From Bacteroidales bacterium (GTDB lineage Bacteria; Bacteroidota; Bacteroidia; Bacteroidales; UBA7960), in assembly GCA_003557965.1 (NCBI GenBank), contig PWND01000021.1:1-8350 (forward strand): 8,350 nucleotides of DNA, written 5' to 3'. This document shows positions 1 through 6,605 of this stretch, piece by piece. Position 1 is the first letter of the stretch; every line of letters starts with the position of its first letter. A model generated the notes under the pieces. That model was not told where the DNA came from, ran no database searches, and saw only the letters and a program-made list of their open reading frames with translations. The position numbers and the translations under genes are program-made.

Positions 1-982
1 ATATTAAACTAAGAAAGCCAAGAATAATCATATGTCCGGCTGTAATATTTGCAAAAAGACGTAACATTAAAGGTATTGGTTTAATTAATACTCCAACAAC
101 TTCAATTATTGGCATTAATGGTACAGGTAATTTCAGCCAAATCGGAACACCGGGAGTATTAAAAATATGCTGCCAATATGAACGATTGCCTGATATCTGC
201 GTCATGAAAAATGTAAAAAGAGCTAACACCATCGTAACGGCAATATTACCGGTTGAGTTAGCCCCCCCGGGAAAAATAGGAATCAACCCTAATAAGTTGT
301 TTATAAAAATAAAAAAGAATAATGACAAAAGATATGGCATAAACTTCATATAATGATGGTCTCCTATTGCTGATCTTGCAATATCATTTCTTACAAATAA
401 AATAAGCGGCTCAATAAAAGCAGCTATGCCTGTAGGGGCTTTATTACTTCCCACATTCTTATATACTTTGGCAACCTTAAGCATTAACACTATTACCAAA
501 ACAGTTCCAATAATAATACTTAATGCATTTTTTGTAATACTTAAATCAATTATCATTGAAGCATTGGGGTCACGACTTTCACCATCCTCCAGCACCCTTA
601 CTATTTGTCCTTTTCTGGGTGCTTCACCGGCTATCTTAAAACCCTTGTAGGAATCATATCCATGATTAAACTTATTAGAAAAAAAGAAGTAAAATTTACC
701 TTCATATATAAGTATTACAGGCAATGGAATTGATATATGCAGATCACCCCAGTCTGCAATATGCCAGTCGTACTCATCTAAAACATGGTCAATAATGATT
801 TTTCCTACATCTATTCCATCATCTTGCTTCTTTTCTTTTGAAGCATGCTGATCCGGGTATTCAGATGAGCTTTCAGCAAGTATATTATTGGGTAGTAAAA
901 ACAATAGAAATAAACAGCAAATTAATGACCTTAAAAGTGCATTAAACTTAACTCTTTGAAAGTTTCTAACTTGTTGCCTCAC
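1..982 (-). CDS. atpB: F1Fo ATP synthase subunit a (partial, C-terminus outside window)
   Basis: This is the membrane subunit a of the Fo proton (or sodium) channel, which forms the half-channels against the c-ring. I translated it by hand from the minus strand: 327 residues are present and the protein runs off the left edge. The decisive motif is RLFANITAGHM, with the essential stator arginine at about residue 308 (E. coli Arg210 equivalent) and His at the E. coli Glu219 position, the common swapped arrangement outside enterobacteria. The N-terminus has a signal-peptide-like stretch (about 14-36, ending ILA before ES), followed by a long extracytoplasmic segment with EYDWHIADWGD, typical of Bacteroidota AtpB. 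Membrane helices lie at about 153-172, 186-198, 214-237, 246-262 and 284-303. No ATG occurs in frame upstream of the conserved region; the only plausible start after the in-frame stops is GTG at 982. atpE, atpF and the rest should follow to the left. Confidence 0.95.
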   Translation of the reverse strand, partial: MRQQVRNFQRVKFNALLRSLICCLFLLFLLPNNILAESSSEYPDQHASKEKKQDDGIDVGKIIIDHVLDEYDWHIADWGDLHISIPLPVILIYEGKFYFFFSNKFNHGYDSYKGFKIAGEAPRKGQIVRVLEDGESRDPNASMIIDLSITKNALSIIIGTVLVIVLMLKVAKVYKNVGSNKAPTGIAAFIEPLILFVRNDIARSAIGDHHYMKFMPYLLSLFFFIFINNLLGLIPIFPGGANSTGNIAVTMVLALFTFFMTQISGNRSYWQHIFNTPGVPIWLKLPVPLMPIIEVVGVLIKPIPLMLRLFANITAGHMIILGFLSLI

Positions 983-1073
983 TTCTGCTGTTTATTATAA
1001 GATTTTGGAGTGCAATTTATAAAATATTTTAATATAATAAACAATGGTGTAGCTTAATTTTTTTATACAATTT

Positions 1074-1091
1074 AAAAAACTACAGTTTTTT
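1074..1091. repeat. AT-rich near-perfect palindrome between AtpI-like gene and atpB
   Basis: The arms aaaaaact (1074-1081) and agtttttt (1084-1091) are exact inverted complements separated by two bases. The site lies in the 176-bp gap between the AtpI-like gene and atpB. The A/T runs could mark a weak terminator or processing site, but the stem has only one G-C pair and A/T palindromes arise easily in DNA of this composition. I assign no function. Confidence 0.3.
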
Positions 1092-1158
1092 TAAAGATAA
1101 TTGCCTGATATTTAATGAAGAAACAGTGGTTTATTTTTTATAAACACCTGTGAATAAC

Positions 1159-1602
1159 TTATTTTTTTTGATTTTTTTCTTTGCTATTATTTGATTTATC
1201 CTCATTTATTTTATTAGTAACGCTTTTAATTTCTGAACTTTTAAACAGTTTAAAGTTGTTTATTGAATCAAATAAGGTATATATCAAGTAAAAAACAAAA
1301 AACGACAATATGAATTTTACGGAGTCTTTAGGGTATATAAAAGCATAAGCAATCAGAATAGAAAGCAAAAGGAAAAATTTAATTCCTAAACTTATCATAT
1401 AGTTTTTTATTAACCGCTCATGTTCTTTATTGCTTCCTTTAAAAATAATGAACTTATTAAGAAGTGTTATTGAAAAAAAAACCAGTGGTAAAAACAACAG
1501 GGCATCAGAAACCAGGTATGATGGAGCATATATACTAAAAATGTAAGAAATTATGAATAGTATAATGCTAAGAACTGAAAGCCTTATGGTAAACTTTTTC
1601 AT
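1159..1602 (-). CDS. AtpI-like four-helix membrane protein upstream of atpB
   Basis: A 147-residue integral membrane protein with four predicted helices at about 8-25, 33-52, 68-90 and 94-112, and a hydrophilic Lys/Asn/Ser-rich tail (120-147). Size, four-helix layout and position directly upstream of atpB match the poorly conserved AtpI-type proteins that accompany atp operons and are thought to help c-ring assembly or ion supply. The assignment rests on context and topology, not a strong motif. The start is ATG at 1602, with no clear Shine-Dalgarno, as is usual in Bacteroidota. The 176-bp gap to atpB is long for a tight operon, so the two may be partly separately transcribed. It is very rich in Phe, Ile, Lys and Asn, in keeping with an AT-rich genome and weak selection on sequence. 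Confidence 0.7.
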   Translation of the reverse strand: MKKFTIRLSVLSIILFIISYIFSIYAPSYLVSDALLFLPLVFFSITLLNKFIIFKGSNKEHERLIKNYMISLGIKFFLLLSILIAYAFIYPKDSVKFILSFFVFYLIYTLFDSINNFKLFKSSEIKSVTNKINEDKSNNSKEKNQKK

Positions 1603-1622
1603 CTGTGTAAATTAGTGTTATC

Positions 1623-1663
1623 AAATTGAATATTAGTATTATGCGTATTAATGTATTCAATTT
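1623..1663. repeat. Inverted repeat just upstream of the AtpI-like start
   Basis: The arms aaattgaata (1623-1632) and tattcaattt (1654-1663) are perfect 10-base inverted complements around a 21-base centre. The repeat ends 21 bases upstream of the AtpI-like ATG. It could be an operator or a 5'-UTR hairpin. AT-rich chance pairing is possible, although a perfect 10-bp arm containing one G-C pair is somewhat unusual. Confidence 0.4.
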
Positions 1664-1680
1664 AAGGTGCTATTATCCCG

Positions 1681-1739
1681 ATGGAACCCTCATGTTTACA
1701 CATGCACTTTTATATATGTTTAGTAGATGAGGGTTTCAT
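1681..1739. repeat. 13-bp inverted repeat in the bactofilin to AtpI-like gap
   Basis: The arms atggaaccctcat (1681-1693) and atgagggtttcat (1727-1739) pair at 12 of 13 positions around a 33-base loop. The single exception is G-T on the plus strand, a G-U wobble in plus-strand RNA but an A-C mismatch in the minus-strand transcript. The ACCCTCAT/ATGAGGGT core is more GC-rich than its surroundings. No U-tract follows in the minus-strand direction, so it is not a standard terminator for the bactofilin transcript. It may be a remnant of a small repeat element or a structured RNA. Confidence 0.55.
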
Positions 1740-1800
1740 TATTTTAAAGAAATTTATTCAGAGAATTTTTATATTAATAGAAAGCAATAATCTTATTATG

Positions 1801-2199
1801 CTATTTGCTTTGAGATGGTTGTGCTTCACCTTTGCTAAATTTTTCTGAAGCAATGCTTGGTTTTTCCATATTGCAACTGCCTGAGAATATTGCTCCTGGT
1901 TCTATTGCAAGTTGGCTAACAGTAATTTCTCCATTATAATGTGCACTGGCTTTAAGGGTAAGAAGTTCCTTTACTTCCATTTTTGCATTTACTTTACCTG
2001 ATATATCAGCATTCTGACACAAAATTTCTCCTTCAACCTCACCTGTATTTCCTACTACAAGTTTACCCTTCGTTTTAATATTGCCACTTACATTTCCATC
2101 TATTCTTATATCTCCGGTAGCGTTAATTTCTCCTGAGATTGTTGTACCTGTACCTATTAAGTTTATTGTATTGTGATCGGTTTCGTTATTTTTTGCCAT
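1801..2199 (-). CDS. Bactofilin (polymer-forming cytoskeletal protein)
   Basis: A 132-residue bactofilin. The DUF583/bactofilin domain at about 11-112 forms a right-handed beta-helix that polymerises without nucleotide. The repeating short beta strands with regularly spaced Gly and hydrophobic residues are easy to see, for example IDGNVSGNIKTKGKLVVG (34-50) and GEVEGEIL, each rung about 17-18 residues. The short N-tail (1-11) and Ser/Lys-rich C-tail (about 113-132) are disordered, as is usual for the family. Bactofilins form filaments, often membrane-linked, that place cell-wall enzymes or other machinery. Here the gene lies between a T9SS lipoprotein and ATP-synthase genes, so a scaffold role near one of those is a fair but unproven guess. 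It starts at ATG 2199, 92 bp after porW, and has its own promoter candidate. Confidence 0.93.
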   Translation of the reverse strand: MAKNNETDHNTINLIGTGTTISGEINATGDIRIDGNVSGNIKTKGKLVVGNTGEVEGEILCQNADISGKVNAKMEVKELLTLKASAHYNGEITVSQLAIEPGAIFSGSCNMEKPSIASEKFSKGEAQPSQSK

Positions 2200-2243
2200 A
2201 TCTATTATTGTTATTTTTGTTATGTTTACTTTGTTTAAAAAAG

Positions 2244-2275
2244 CAAAAATATAATAAATTTCATTACTGAAAAAA
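2244..2275 (-). promoter_or_regulatory. Candidate Bacteroidota promoter for the bactofilin gene
   Basis: On the minus strand, TATTTTTG (2251-2244) matches the Bacteroidota -7 consensus TAnnTTTG exactly. TTTT (2275-2272), one mismatch from TTTG, sits 20 bases upstream. The -7 box ends 44 bases before the bactofilin ATG. If used, the bactofilin (and perhaps the ATP-synthase-linked genes after it) can be transcribed apart from porW. AT-rich DNA gives such matches by chance, so confidence is moderate. Confidence 0.5.
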
Positions 2276-2291
2276 TTAAAGAAGCATATAT

Positions 2292-4898
2292 TTATTTAAA
2301 ATAATAATGTCTGTAGAAGTCAAGATATTCCGATAAATCCTTGTGTTGATAAAAAGTCGGATAGTTTTCAACTGAAATTACAAAAGCCTCATAATGCATA
2401 ATATCAAAATCTACAAGAACTTCATTTTCAAAAAGGCTGCCATAGTAATCCAGTGCTTTCTCTTTTCCTTTGAAATTAGTAACAGTAATAAGCTGTTGCC
2501 TAACATTTAAATTAATGTTGCTTAAGCTTAGGTTTTCATCCGGGAATTCATCTCTGTTATAACTATTTAGTTTATTCCTGATATCTCTTAATTGTATGTA
2601 ATTCGACTCAATAACTATTGCAAAAAAGTGGATATCATCTGGGTTATATGTATATATAGATTCAAAATGATCTATCTCCTCTTCATCAACTTCTTTTTCA
2701 TCAGTTTCGGTGGTGCCGGCAATCATTGCTCTTTCGTTAAGTATATTCAACAATGTAAGCGCCCTGTCGTGCACTCCTGTGCCATCATAATGCTCAACTA
2801 TATATGCTAATTGTTGTTTCATTTCTAATGTTTCATCCATTTTTCCTTGCGCCATAGCATTCAGGTATAAAAAGCGTGCCTTTATGGGTTTATCCATTTC
2901 CAGGGTGTCTATTTGTGAGCTGTAGTTTATAACCTGCTGATAATTACCGGCATAAAAAGCATTATAAGTTTGCTGATAAACTCTTTCAGCCCTGCTTCTT
3001 CTTTCTATGATGTTTTTTGCATAATCCGGATCTTTAAGGATTTTTGCAAAATCGCTGTCCGGAAATTCGCTAATTATTCTGTTTTTATATACATCTGCCA
3101 TAGAAGCATTTCCACTTGACATATTTATGGTGTATAAATAATAATACGCATAAATTTTTTGCTCAAATTCGGGAAATCTTTCAATTAAAGTATTAAAACT
3201 GCCAACAGCATTTTCTTTGTCATTTAGCCTTGTTTTAAAGATAACTCCTTTATTATAATACGCATTGGCGATTCTGTTATTAGAATTCTTTATATCCTCT
3301 TCAGAGGAAGGTATATTTGCCAGGTAGGTGTCTCTGCTAAGTTTATCAACAGGCTCATCATCCATCAAGGGAGCGTCAGGGTCATCAGGGTCAAATCCAA
3401 AAGACATCATTTGCTTGTTACTTATTCGCCATAAATCTTCAAGTGGCCTGTCACCCCACTTTGCATAGAACTCTGTTTTACCAAAATTCATAGCAGTAGT
3501 ATTATAAAAGTACCAACCTCCATTGCCATCTCTTTGCCCTGCTCTTCCGGCATCTCTTCCCCGCATTTGTTGCATCTGGCGTTGTCTTTCTCTTTCTTTT
3601 TCTCTTTCAAGGCGCTCTTGTTCCCGCAATTCACTTATTATTCCATCAATTATTTTGTTCCTTTCAGAAGACGACATGCCGGCCAAACGCTGTAAAGAAT
3701 CTTCCCGTTCAATAATCCTGATATAACTAGCTAACTCAAATAATAATTTCTGGCGTTTTTGAATTCTTTCAAAATCATCGTAATCTCGTGACATAAAAGT
3801 AACCACACTGTCATAATAAACTGATGCTTTATAATATTCAGGCATTTCATAATGCAACTCACCCAAACGCAAAAATGACAATCCCTTTTGAAAGTCATTT
3901 CTTTCACTAACTCTTGTGGATTCCAAAAAATAATCTATTGCGCTGCTTTCATTTCCCTGTCTCAGCTCAAGCATACCCAAAGCATAGTAAATTTCATCCC
4001 TGTAATCTCTGTTACGATCAACATTAAGCATTCTGTAAAGGCCTTCCCTCACTTCCTTAACATTTTCCATACGCGGGTCATACGACATTGCCATATTAAT
4101 TCTTGCACGAAATGCCATATCAAAATCAGGATTCATCCTTAACACCCTTGCAAAAGACCTCTGGGCGTCATAGAAGTTTTCAGCCCTGTAATATACCTGC
4201 CCTAAAATAAAAGTAAGCCTTGTTCTGTATTCCCTGTTTTTTGTCAATCTTATTCCATTGTTTAAATACTCCGCAGCAATACCATACTTTTCTGTCCTGA
4301 TATTATGGTCAGCCCTGACAAGGTAATACAATTGTTTTGCATTATTTTCCAACAAACCCTGCTCATATCTTTGTTCAACTAATTCGAGCATTTCTGCAGC
4401 TCTGTCGTACTGCTCCAGTTGATGGCGGGCCTTTGCTATCCATATCATTGATTCATATTTCAACTGCGTATCATACTGGCGAATAACATATTCAAACATA
4501 ATTATTGCCAGGTTAAAATCATCTTTAAAAAAATGTGAGCGCGCAATTAAGAAATAAGCATTATCTATATACCTGTTATACTCTACACCGTTTATATCCA
4601 TTGAATGTTTACGAATCACCCTGCTGCATTTTTCATATATTGTTTCCATATTTGACGACAAGGTTGACCTGTTCTGGCTATTACCATATTGAAAAATGCT
4701 TAAAACCTCTTCGTAGTTGTCTAAATGCGCATCAGATAATGTTTTTAGGCTATTGTTGTAAATTTCACGCGCATTAAAATAGCCATTATACTTAGTGTTT
4801 ATACTATGATAAGCCCTGTTTATAAATCTATTCTTTTCTGTTGAACACGAAAAGAGCAGAATTGTGAATAGAAATAAAAATAATGATAATTTACGCAT
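2292..4898 (-). CDS. porW: PorW/SprE-type TPR lipoprotein of the type IX secretion system
   Basis: An 868-residue lipoprotein of the PorW (Porphyromonas)/SprE (Flavobacterium) family, required for type IX secretion and, in gliding species, for motility; it is thought to link the outer-membrane and periplasmic parts of the machine. The signal peptide ends in a lipobox, LFSC, with Cys18. The segment after it, NRAYHSINTKYNGYFNARE (about 27-45), is the family hallmark. Tetratricopeptide repeats cover about 110-390. A charged Arg/Glu/Gln helix follows (about 422-446), then a Gly/Arg linker and the conserved WYFYN (462-466) and FGKTEF (472-477) motifs. More helical repeats span 540-720. An acidic linker (730-745) leads to a C-terminal domain (about 746-868) with VTNFKGKEKALDYY and FVISVENY, matching the family's end. 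Length fits the family. The start at 4898 is fixed by the signal peptide. Secreted substrates and the Por core genes lie elsewhere. Confidence 0.92.
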   Translation of the reverse strand: MRKLSLFLFLFTILLFSCSTEKNRFINRAYHSINTKYNGYFNAREIYNNSLKTLSDAHLDNYEEVLSIFQYGNSQNRSTLSSNMETIYEKCSRVIRKHSMDINGVEYNRYIDNAYFLIARSHFFKDDFNLAIIMFEYVIRQYDTQLKYESMIWIAKARHQLEQYDRAAEMLELVEQRYEQGLLENNAKQLYYLVRADHNIRTEKYGIAAEYLNNGIRLTKNREYRTRLTFILGQVYYRAENFYDAQRSFARVLRMNPDFDMAFRARINMAMSYDPRMENVKEVREGLYRMLNVDRNRDYRDEIYYALGMLELRQGNESSAIDYFLESTRVSERNDFQKGLSFLRLGELHYEMPEYYKASVYYDSVVTFMSRDYDDFERIQKRQKLLFELASYIRIIEREDSLQRLAGMSSSERNKIIDGIISELREQERLEREKERERQRQMQQMRGRDAGRAGQRDGNGGWYFYNTTAMNFGKTEFYAKWGDRPLEDLWRISNKQMMSFGFDPDDPDAPLMDDEPVDKLSRDTYLANIPSSEEDIKNSNNRIANAYYNKGVIFKTRLNDKENAVGSFNTLIERFPEFEQKIYAYYYLYTINMSSGNASMADVYKNRIISEFPDSDFAKILKDPDYAKNIIERRSRAERVYQQTYNAFYAGNYQQVINYSSQIDTLEMDKPIKARFLYLNAMAQGKMDETLEMKQQLAYIVEHYDGTGVHDRALTLLNILNERAMIAGTTETDEKEVDEEEIDHFESIYTYNPDDIHFFAIVIESNYIQLRDIRNKLNSYNRDEFPDENLSLSNINLNVRQQLITVTNFKGKEKALDYYGSLFENEVLVDFDIMHYEAFVISVENYPTFYQHKDLSEYLDFYRHYYFK

Positions 4899-5016
4899 TT
4901 GTATTTCGAAGTACTGCTTTTTATAACAAGTAAATGTTTTTTGTAATAACTAAGATTTGATGTTTTTATTATAATTACAATTAAAATACTGGCAATAATA
5001 TCCGACTTGAAAAATT

Positions 5017-5079
5017 GCGCAGCGAAGATATAACAATTTTCCCGATGTTAAAACATAAAGACAATATCTCCGCTGTCGC
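5017..5079. repeat. Imperfect long hairpin in the porW/ATPase intergenic region
   Basis: The left arm gcgcagcgaagatat (5017-5031) and right arm atatctccgctgtcgc (5064-5079) are inverted complements with one mismatch and one single-base bulge, around a 32-base loop. The stem is clearly more GC-rich than the surrounding DNA. It sits about 120-180 bp upstream of porW. No U-tract follows on either strand, so a simple terminator is unlikely. A dispersed palindromic intergenic element is the likeliest reading. Confidence 0.5.
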
Positions 5080-5322
5080 TTGTGAATGAAAAGAATGCTC
5101 TAAAGAGGGCATTGGGTGTAAGTTGTTTAATTGTTTAATCGTTGAGGCGTTTAGTTGGGAAGTAATCTGTGGAAATCTGTATAACACTGTGGTTAAAGAA
5201 AACCTGAAATCCGAAGCTCTAAGCTCAAAACAAATCCGAAATCAAAATGATTTAAATTCAAAATAAATAGAAAAATTACGAATATATGAGCTCAAAGGTA
5301 CAGTTTAGGGTATAATGATATT

Positions 5323-5406
5323 AAAAACTCATAATAAATTATTGCTTTTTTAAAAAACTATAACAAACTATTGCTTTATATAAAAACTATTTTGTAAATT
5401 TGCTTT
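5323..5406 (+). repeat. 29-30-bp periodic array AAAAACT / TTGCTTT
   Basis: TTGCTTT occurs at 5342-5348, 5371-5377 and 5400-5406, exactly 29 bp apart. AAAAACT occurs between them at 5323-5329, 5353-5359 and 5382-5388, at spacings of 30 and 29. The best unit pair, 5340-5361 and 5369-5390, agrees at 19 of 22 positions. The array ends 17 bp before the ATPase start codon and contains its promoter boxes, so it may be a product of tandem duplication within the promoter or a set of binding sites for a regulator. Confidence 0.65.
5371..5402 (+). promoter_or_regulatory. Bacteroidota promoter of the AAA ATPase gene
   Basis: TAAATTTG (5395-5402) is an exact match to the -7 consensus TAnnTTTG, and TTG (5371-5373) lies 21 bases upstream as the -33 element. 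Transcription would start near 5408-5410, leaving a very short leader of about 15 bases before ATG 5424. Both boxes fall on the repeated TTGCTTT units of the periodic array. Confidence 0.65.
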
Positions 5407-5423
5407 ATTAAAATAACACTATT

Positions 5424-6605
5424 ATGGAAAATCTTATAAAAAAATCAAAGCAAAAAGCAAAATCAGGCTCTTCCACTAAAAGGAGATATTTGTTTGAAAT
5501 AATAGATTGGAAACAACGCCTAATAGTCATTCTTGGATACAGGGGAGCTGGGAAAACCACTTTGCTTCTGCAATATCTCTCATCTGCTAAGCAAAAAGGA
5601 ATATATCTCAGTCTTGATGATTTCTATTTTGAAACAAACAGACTAGTAGAAACCGTTCAGCAACTCTACGCATCAGGATATCGTCTTCTTCTACTTGATG
5701 AGGTTCATCGTTATGCATGGTGGTCAAAAGATATAAAGCAGCTTTACGACGACTATGAAGATATTCAAATAGTTGCATCAGGTTCGTCAATTTTAGACAT
5801 CTCAAAGGGTAGTTCTGATCTGTCAAGAAGAGCATCAGTATATTCATTGCAAGGGTTGTCGTTCAGAGAATATCTCAATTTTTACAAGAATAGTAACCTT
5901 CCCTGCCTGTCATTATCAGATATTGTGAATAACCATCATACAGTCTCGGCTGATTTGCTTGATTTATTTAACTATAAAACGGATTTTAAGCACTATTTGG
6001 AATATGGTTACTATCCTTTCTTTCTTGAAGGAACAAACACCTATTATCAAAAACTAGAGGAAACTGTCAATCTTGTTATTGATACTGATATTGCTCCCTA
6101 TGAGGAGATTCAACATTCAACTGCAAGATTAATGAAAAAGCTCCTTTATGTTCTGAGCCAATCTGTACCTTTTGCTCCTAATATTAATAAGCTGGCACAA
6201 AGTTTAGAAACACCACGTAATACTGTTTTAAGGCTTCTTGACTATTTAGATAAGGCGCAAATATTAAGTTTATTAAGAATGTCTGCAAAAAGTGATAGTT
6301 ATCTGCAAAAGCCGGAAAAAATATATTTGCAAAACACCAATTTCATGCAACTTTTCTCTCATCAAAAAGCTAATATTGGCAGTCTAAGGGAGACTTTTTT
6401 CTTTAATCAGCTTAGTGTTGGCCATGATGTTACCGCTGCCAAATATGGCGACTTTTTGATTGATAATTCTTTTGTTTTTGAAATAGGTGATGCAAATAAA
6501 ACTATTGAGCAAATCAAGGGACTTCCAAATGCATATTTAGCTTTAGATATTGAAAACGGCAATGCAAACAGAATTCCATTATGGATGTTTGGGCTTTTGT
6601 ATTAA
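5424..6605 (+). CDS. AAA_14/DUF4143 family ATPase
   Basis: A 393-residue cytoplasmic P-loop ATPase of the AAA_14 plus DUF4143 architecture, common in bacteria and archaea but without a settled cellular role. A basic N-terminus (6-21) precedes the Walker A motif GYRGAGKT (38-45). Walker B is LLLLDEVH, with Asp92-Glu93. The sensor-1-like ASGSS follows at 118-122, then the typical DLSRRASVYSLQGLSFREYL segment (132-151), whose Arg135/136 may act in trans. A winged-helix-like stretch, NINKLAQSLETPRNTVLRLLDYL (about 253-275), suggests DNA or protein contact. The C-terminal domain has GDFLI (342-346) and FEIGDANK (352-359), the DUF4143 nuclease-fold-like region, with Asp343, Glu353 and Lys359 as possible remnant active-site positions. 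No partner gene is adjacent. Such genes are often multi-copy and patchily distributed, so acquisition by transfer is plausible. Family is sure; function is open. Confidence 0.9.
   Translation: MENLIKKSKQKAKSGSSTKRRYLFEIIDWKQRLIVILGYRGAGKTTLLLQYLSSAKQKGIYLSLDDFYFETNRLVETVQQLYASGYRLLLLDEVHRYAWWSKDIKQLYDDYEDIQIVASGSSILDISKGSSDLSRRASVYSLQGLSFREYLNFYKNSNLPCLSLSDIVNNHHTVSADLLDLFNYKTDFKHYLEYGYYPFFLEGTNTYYQKLEETVNLVIDTDIAPYEEIQHSTARLMKKLLYVLSQSVPFAPNINKLAQSLETPRNTVLRLLDYLDKAQILSLLRMSAKSDSYLQKPEKIYLQNTNFMQLFSHQKANIGSLRETFFFNQLSVGHDVTAAKYGDFLIDNSFVFEIGDANKTIEQIKGLPNAYLALDIENGNANRIPLWMFGLLY

Larger units (their letters stand above)
4899..5423. other. Divergent intergenic region with hairpin and degenerate repeats
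   Basis: This 525-bp gap separates the minus-strand porW and the plus-strand ATPase gene. A reading frame at 4981-5187 on the minus strand has no recognisable protein character and overlaps the hairpin and repeats, so I do not call it. From left to right the region holds an AT-rich porW leader with no clear promoter match, an imperfect hairpin (5017-5079), a perfect tandem 8-mer ttgtttaa (5123-5130, 5131-5138), a stretch with paired copies of aaatccgaa (5207-5215, 5232-5240) and aagctc (5214-5219, 5221-5226), and a 29-30-bp periodic array before the ATPase gene. The 5100-5260 part resembles low-complexity intergenic repeat debris seen in many Bacteroidota genomes; that comparison is from memory. 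Confidence 0.6.

Noticed and set aside
426..650. 74-codon plus-strand frame
   Set aside because: It is antisense to the well-supported atpB gene and has no protein character of its own.
3523..4142. Plus-strand frames opposite porW
   Set aside because: They are antisense shadows; the minus-strand frame is continuous and family-specific throughout.
4899..4980. Promoter of porW
   Set aside because: I looked for TAnnTTTG with a correctly spaced TTTG on the minus strand and found no convincing match, so none is called.
4981..5187. 68-codon minus-strand frame upstream of porW
   Set aside because: It overlaps the intergenic hairpin and the tandem 8-mers, shows no domain, and its sequence looks like translated repeat debris.
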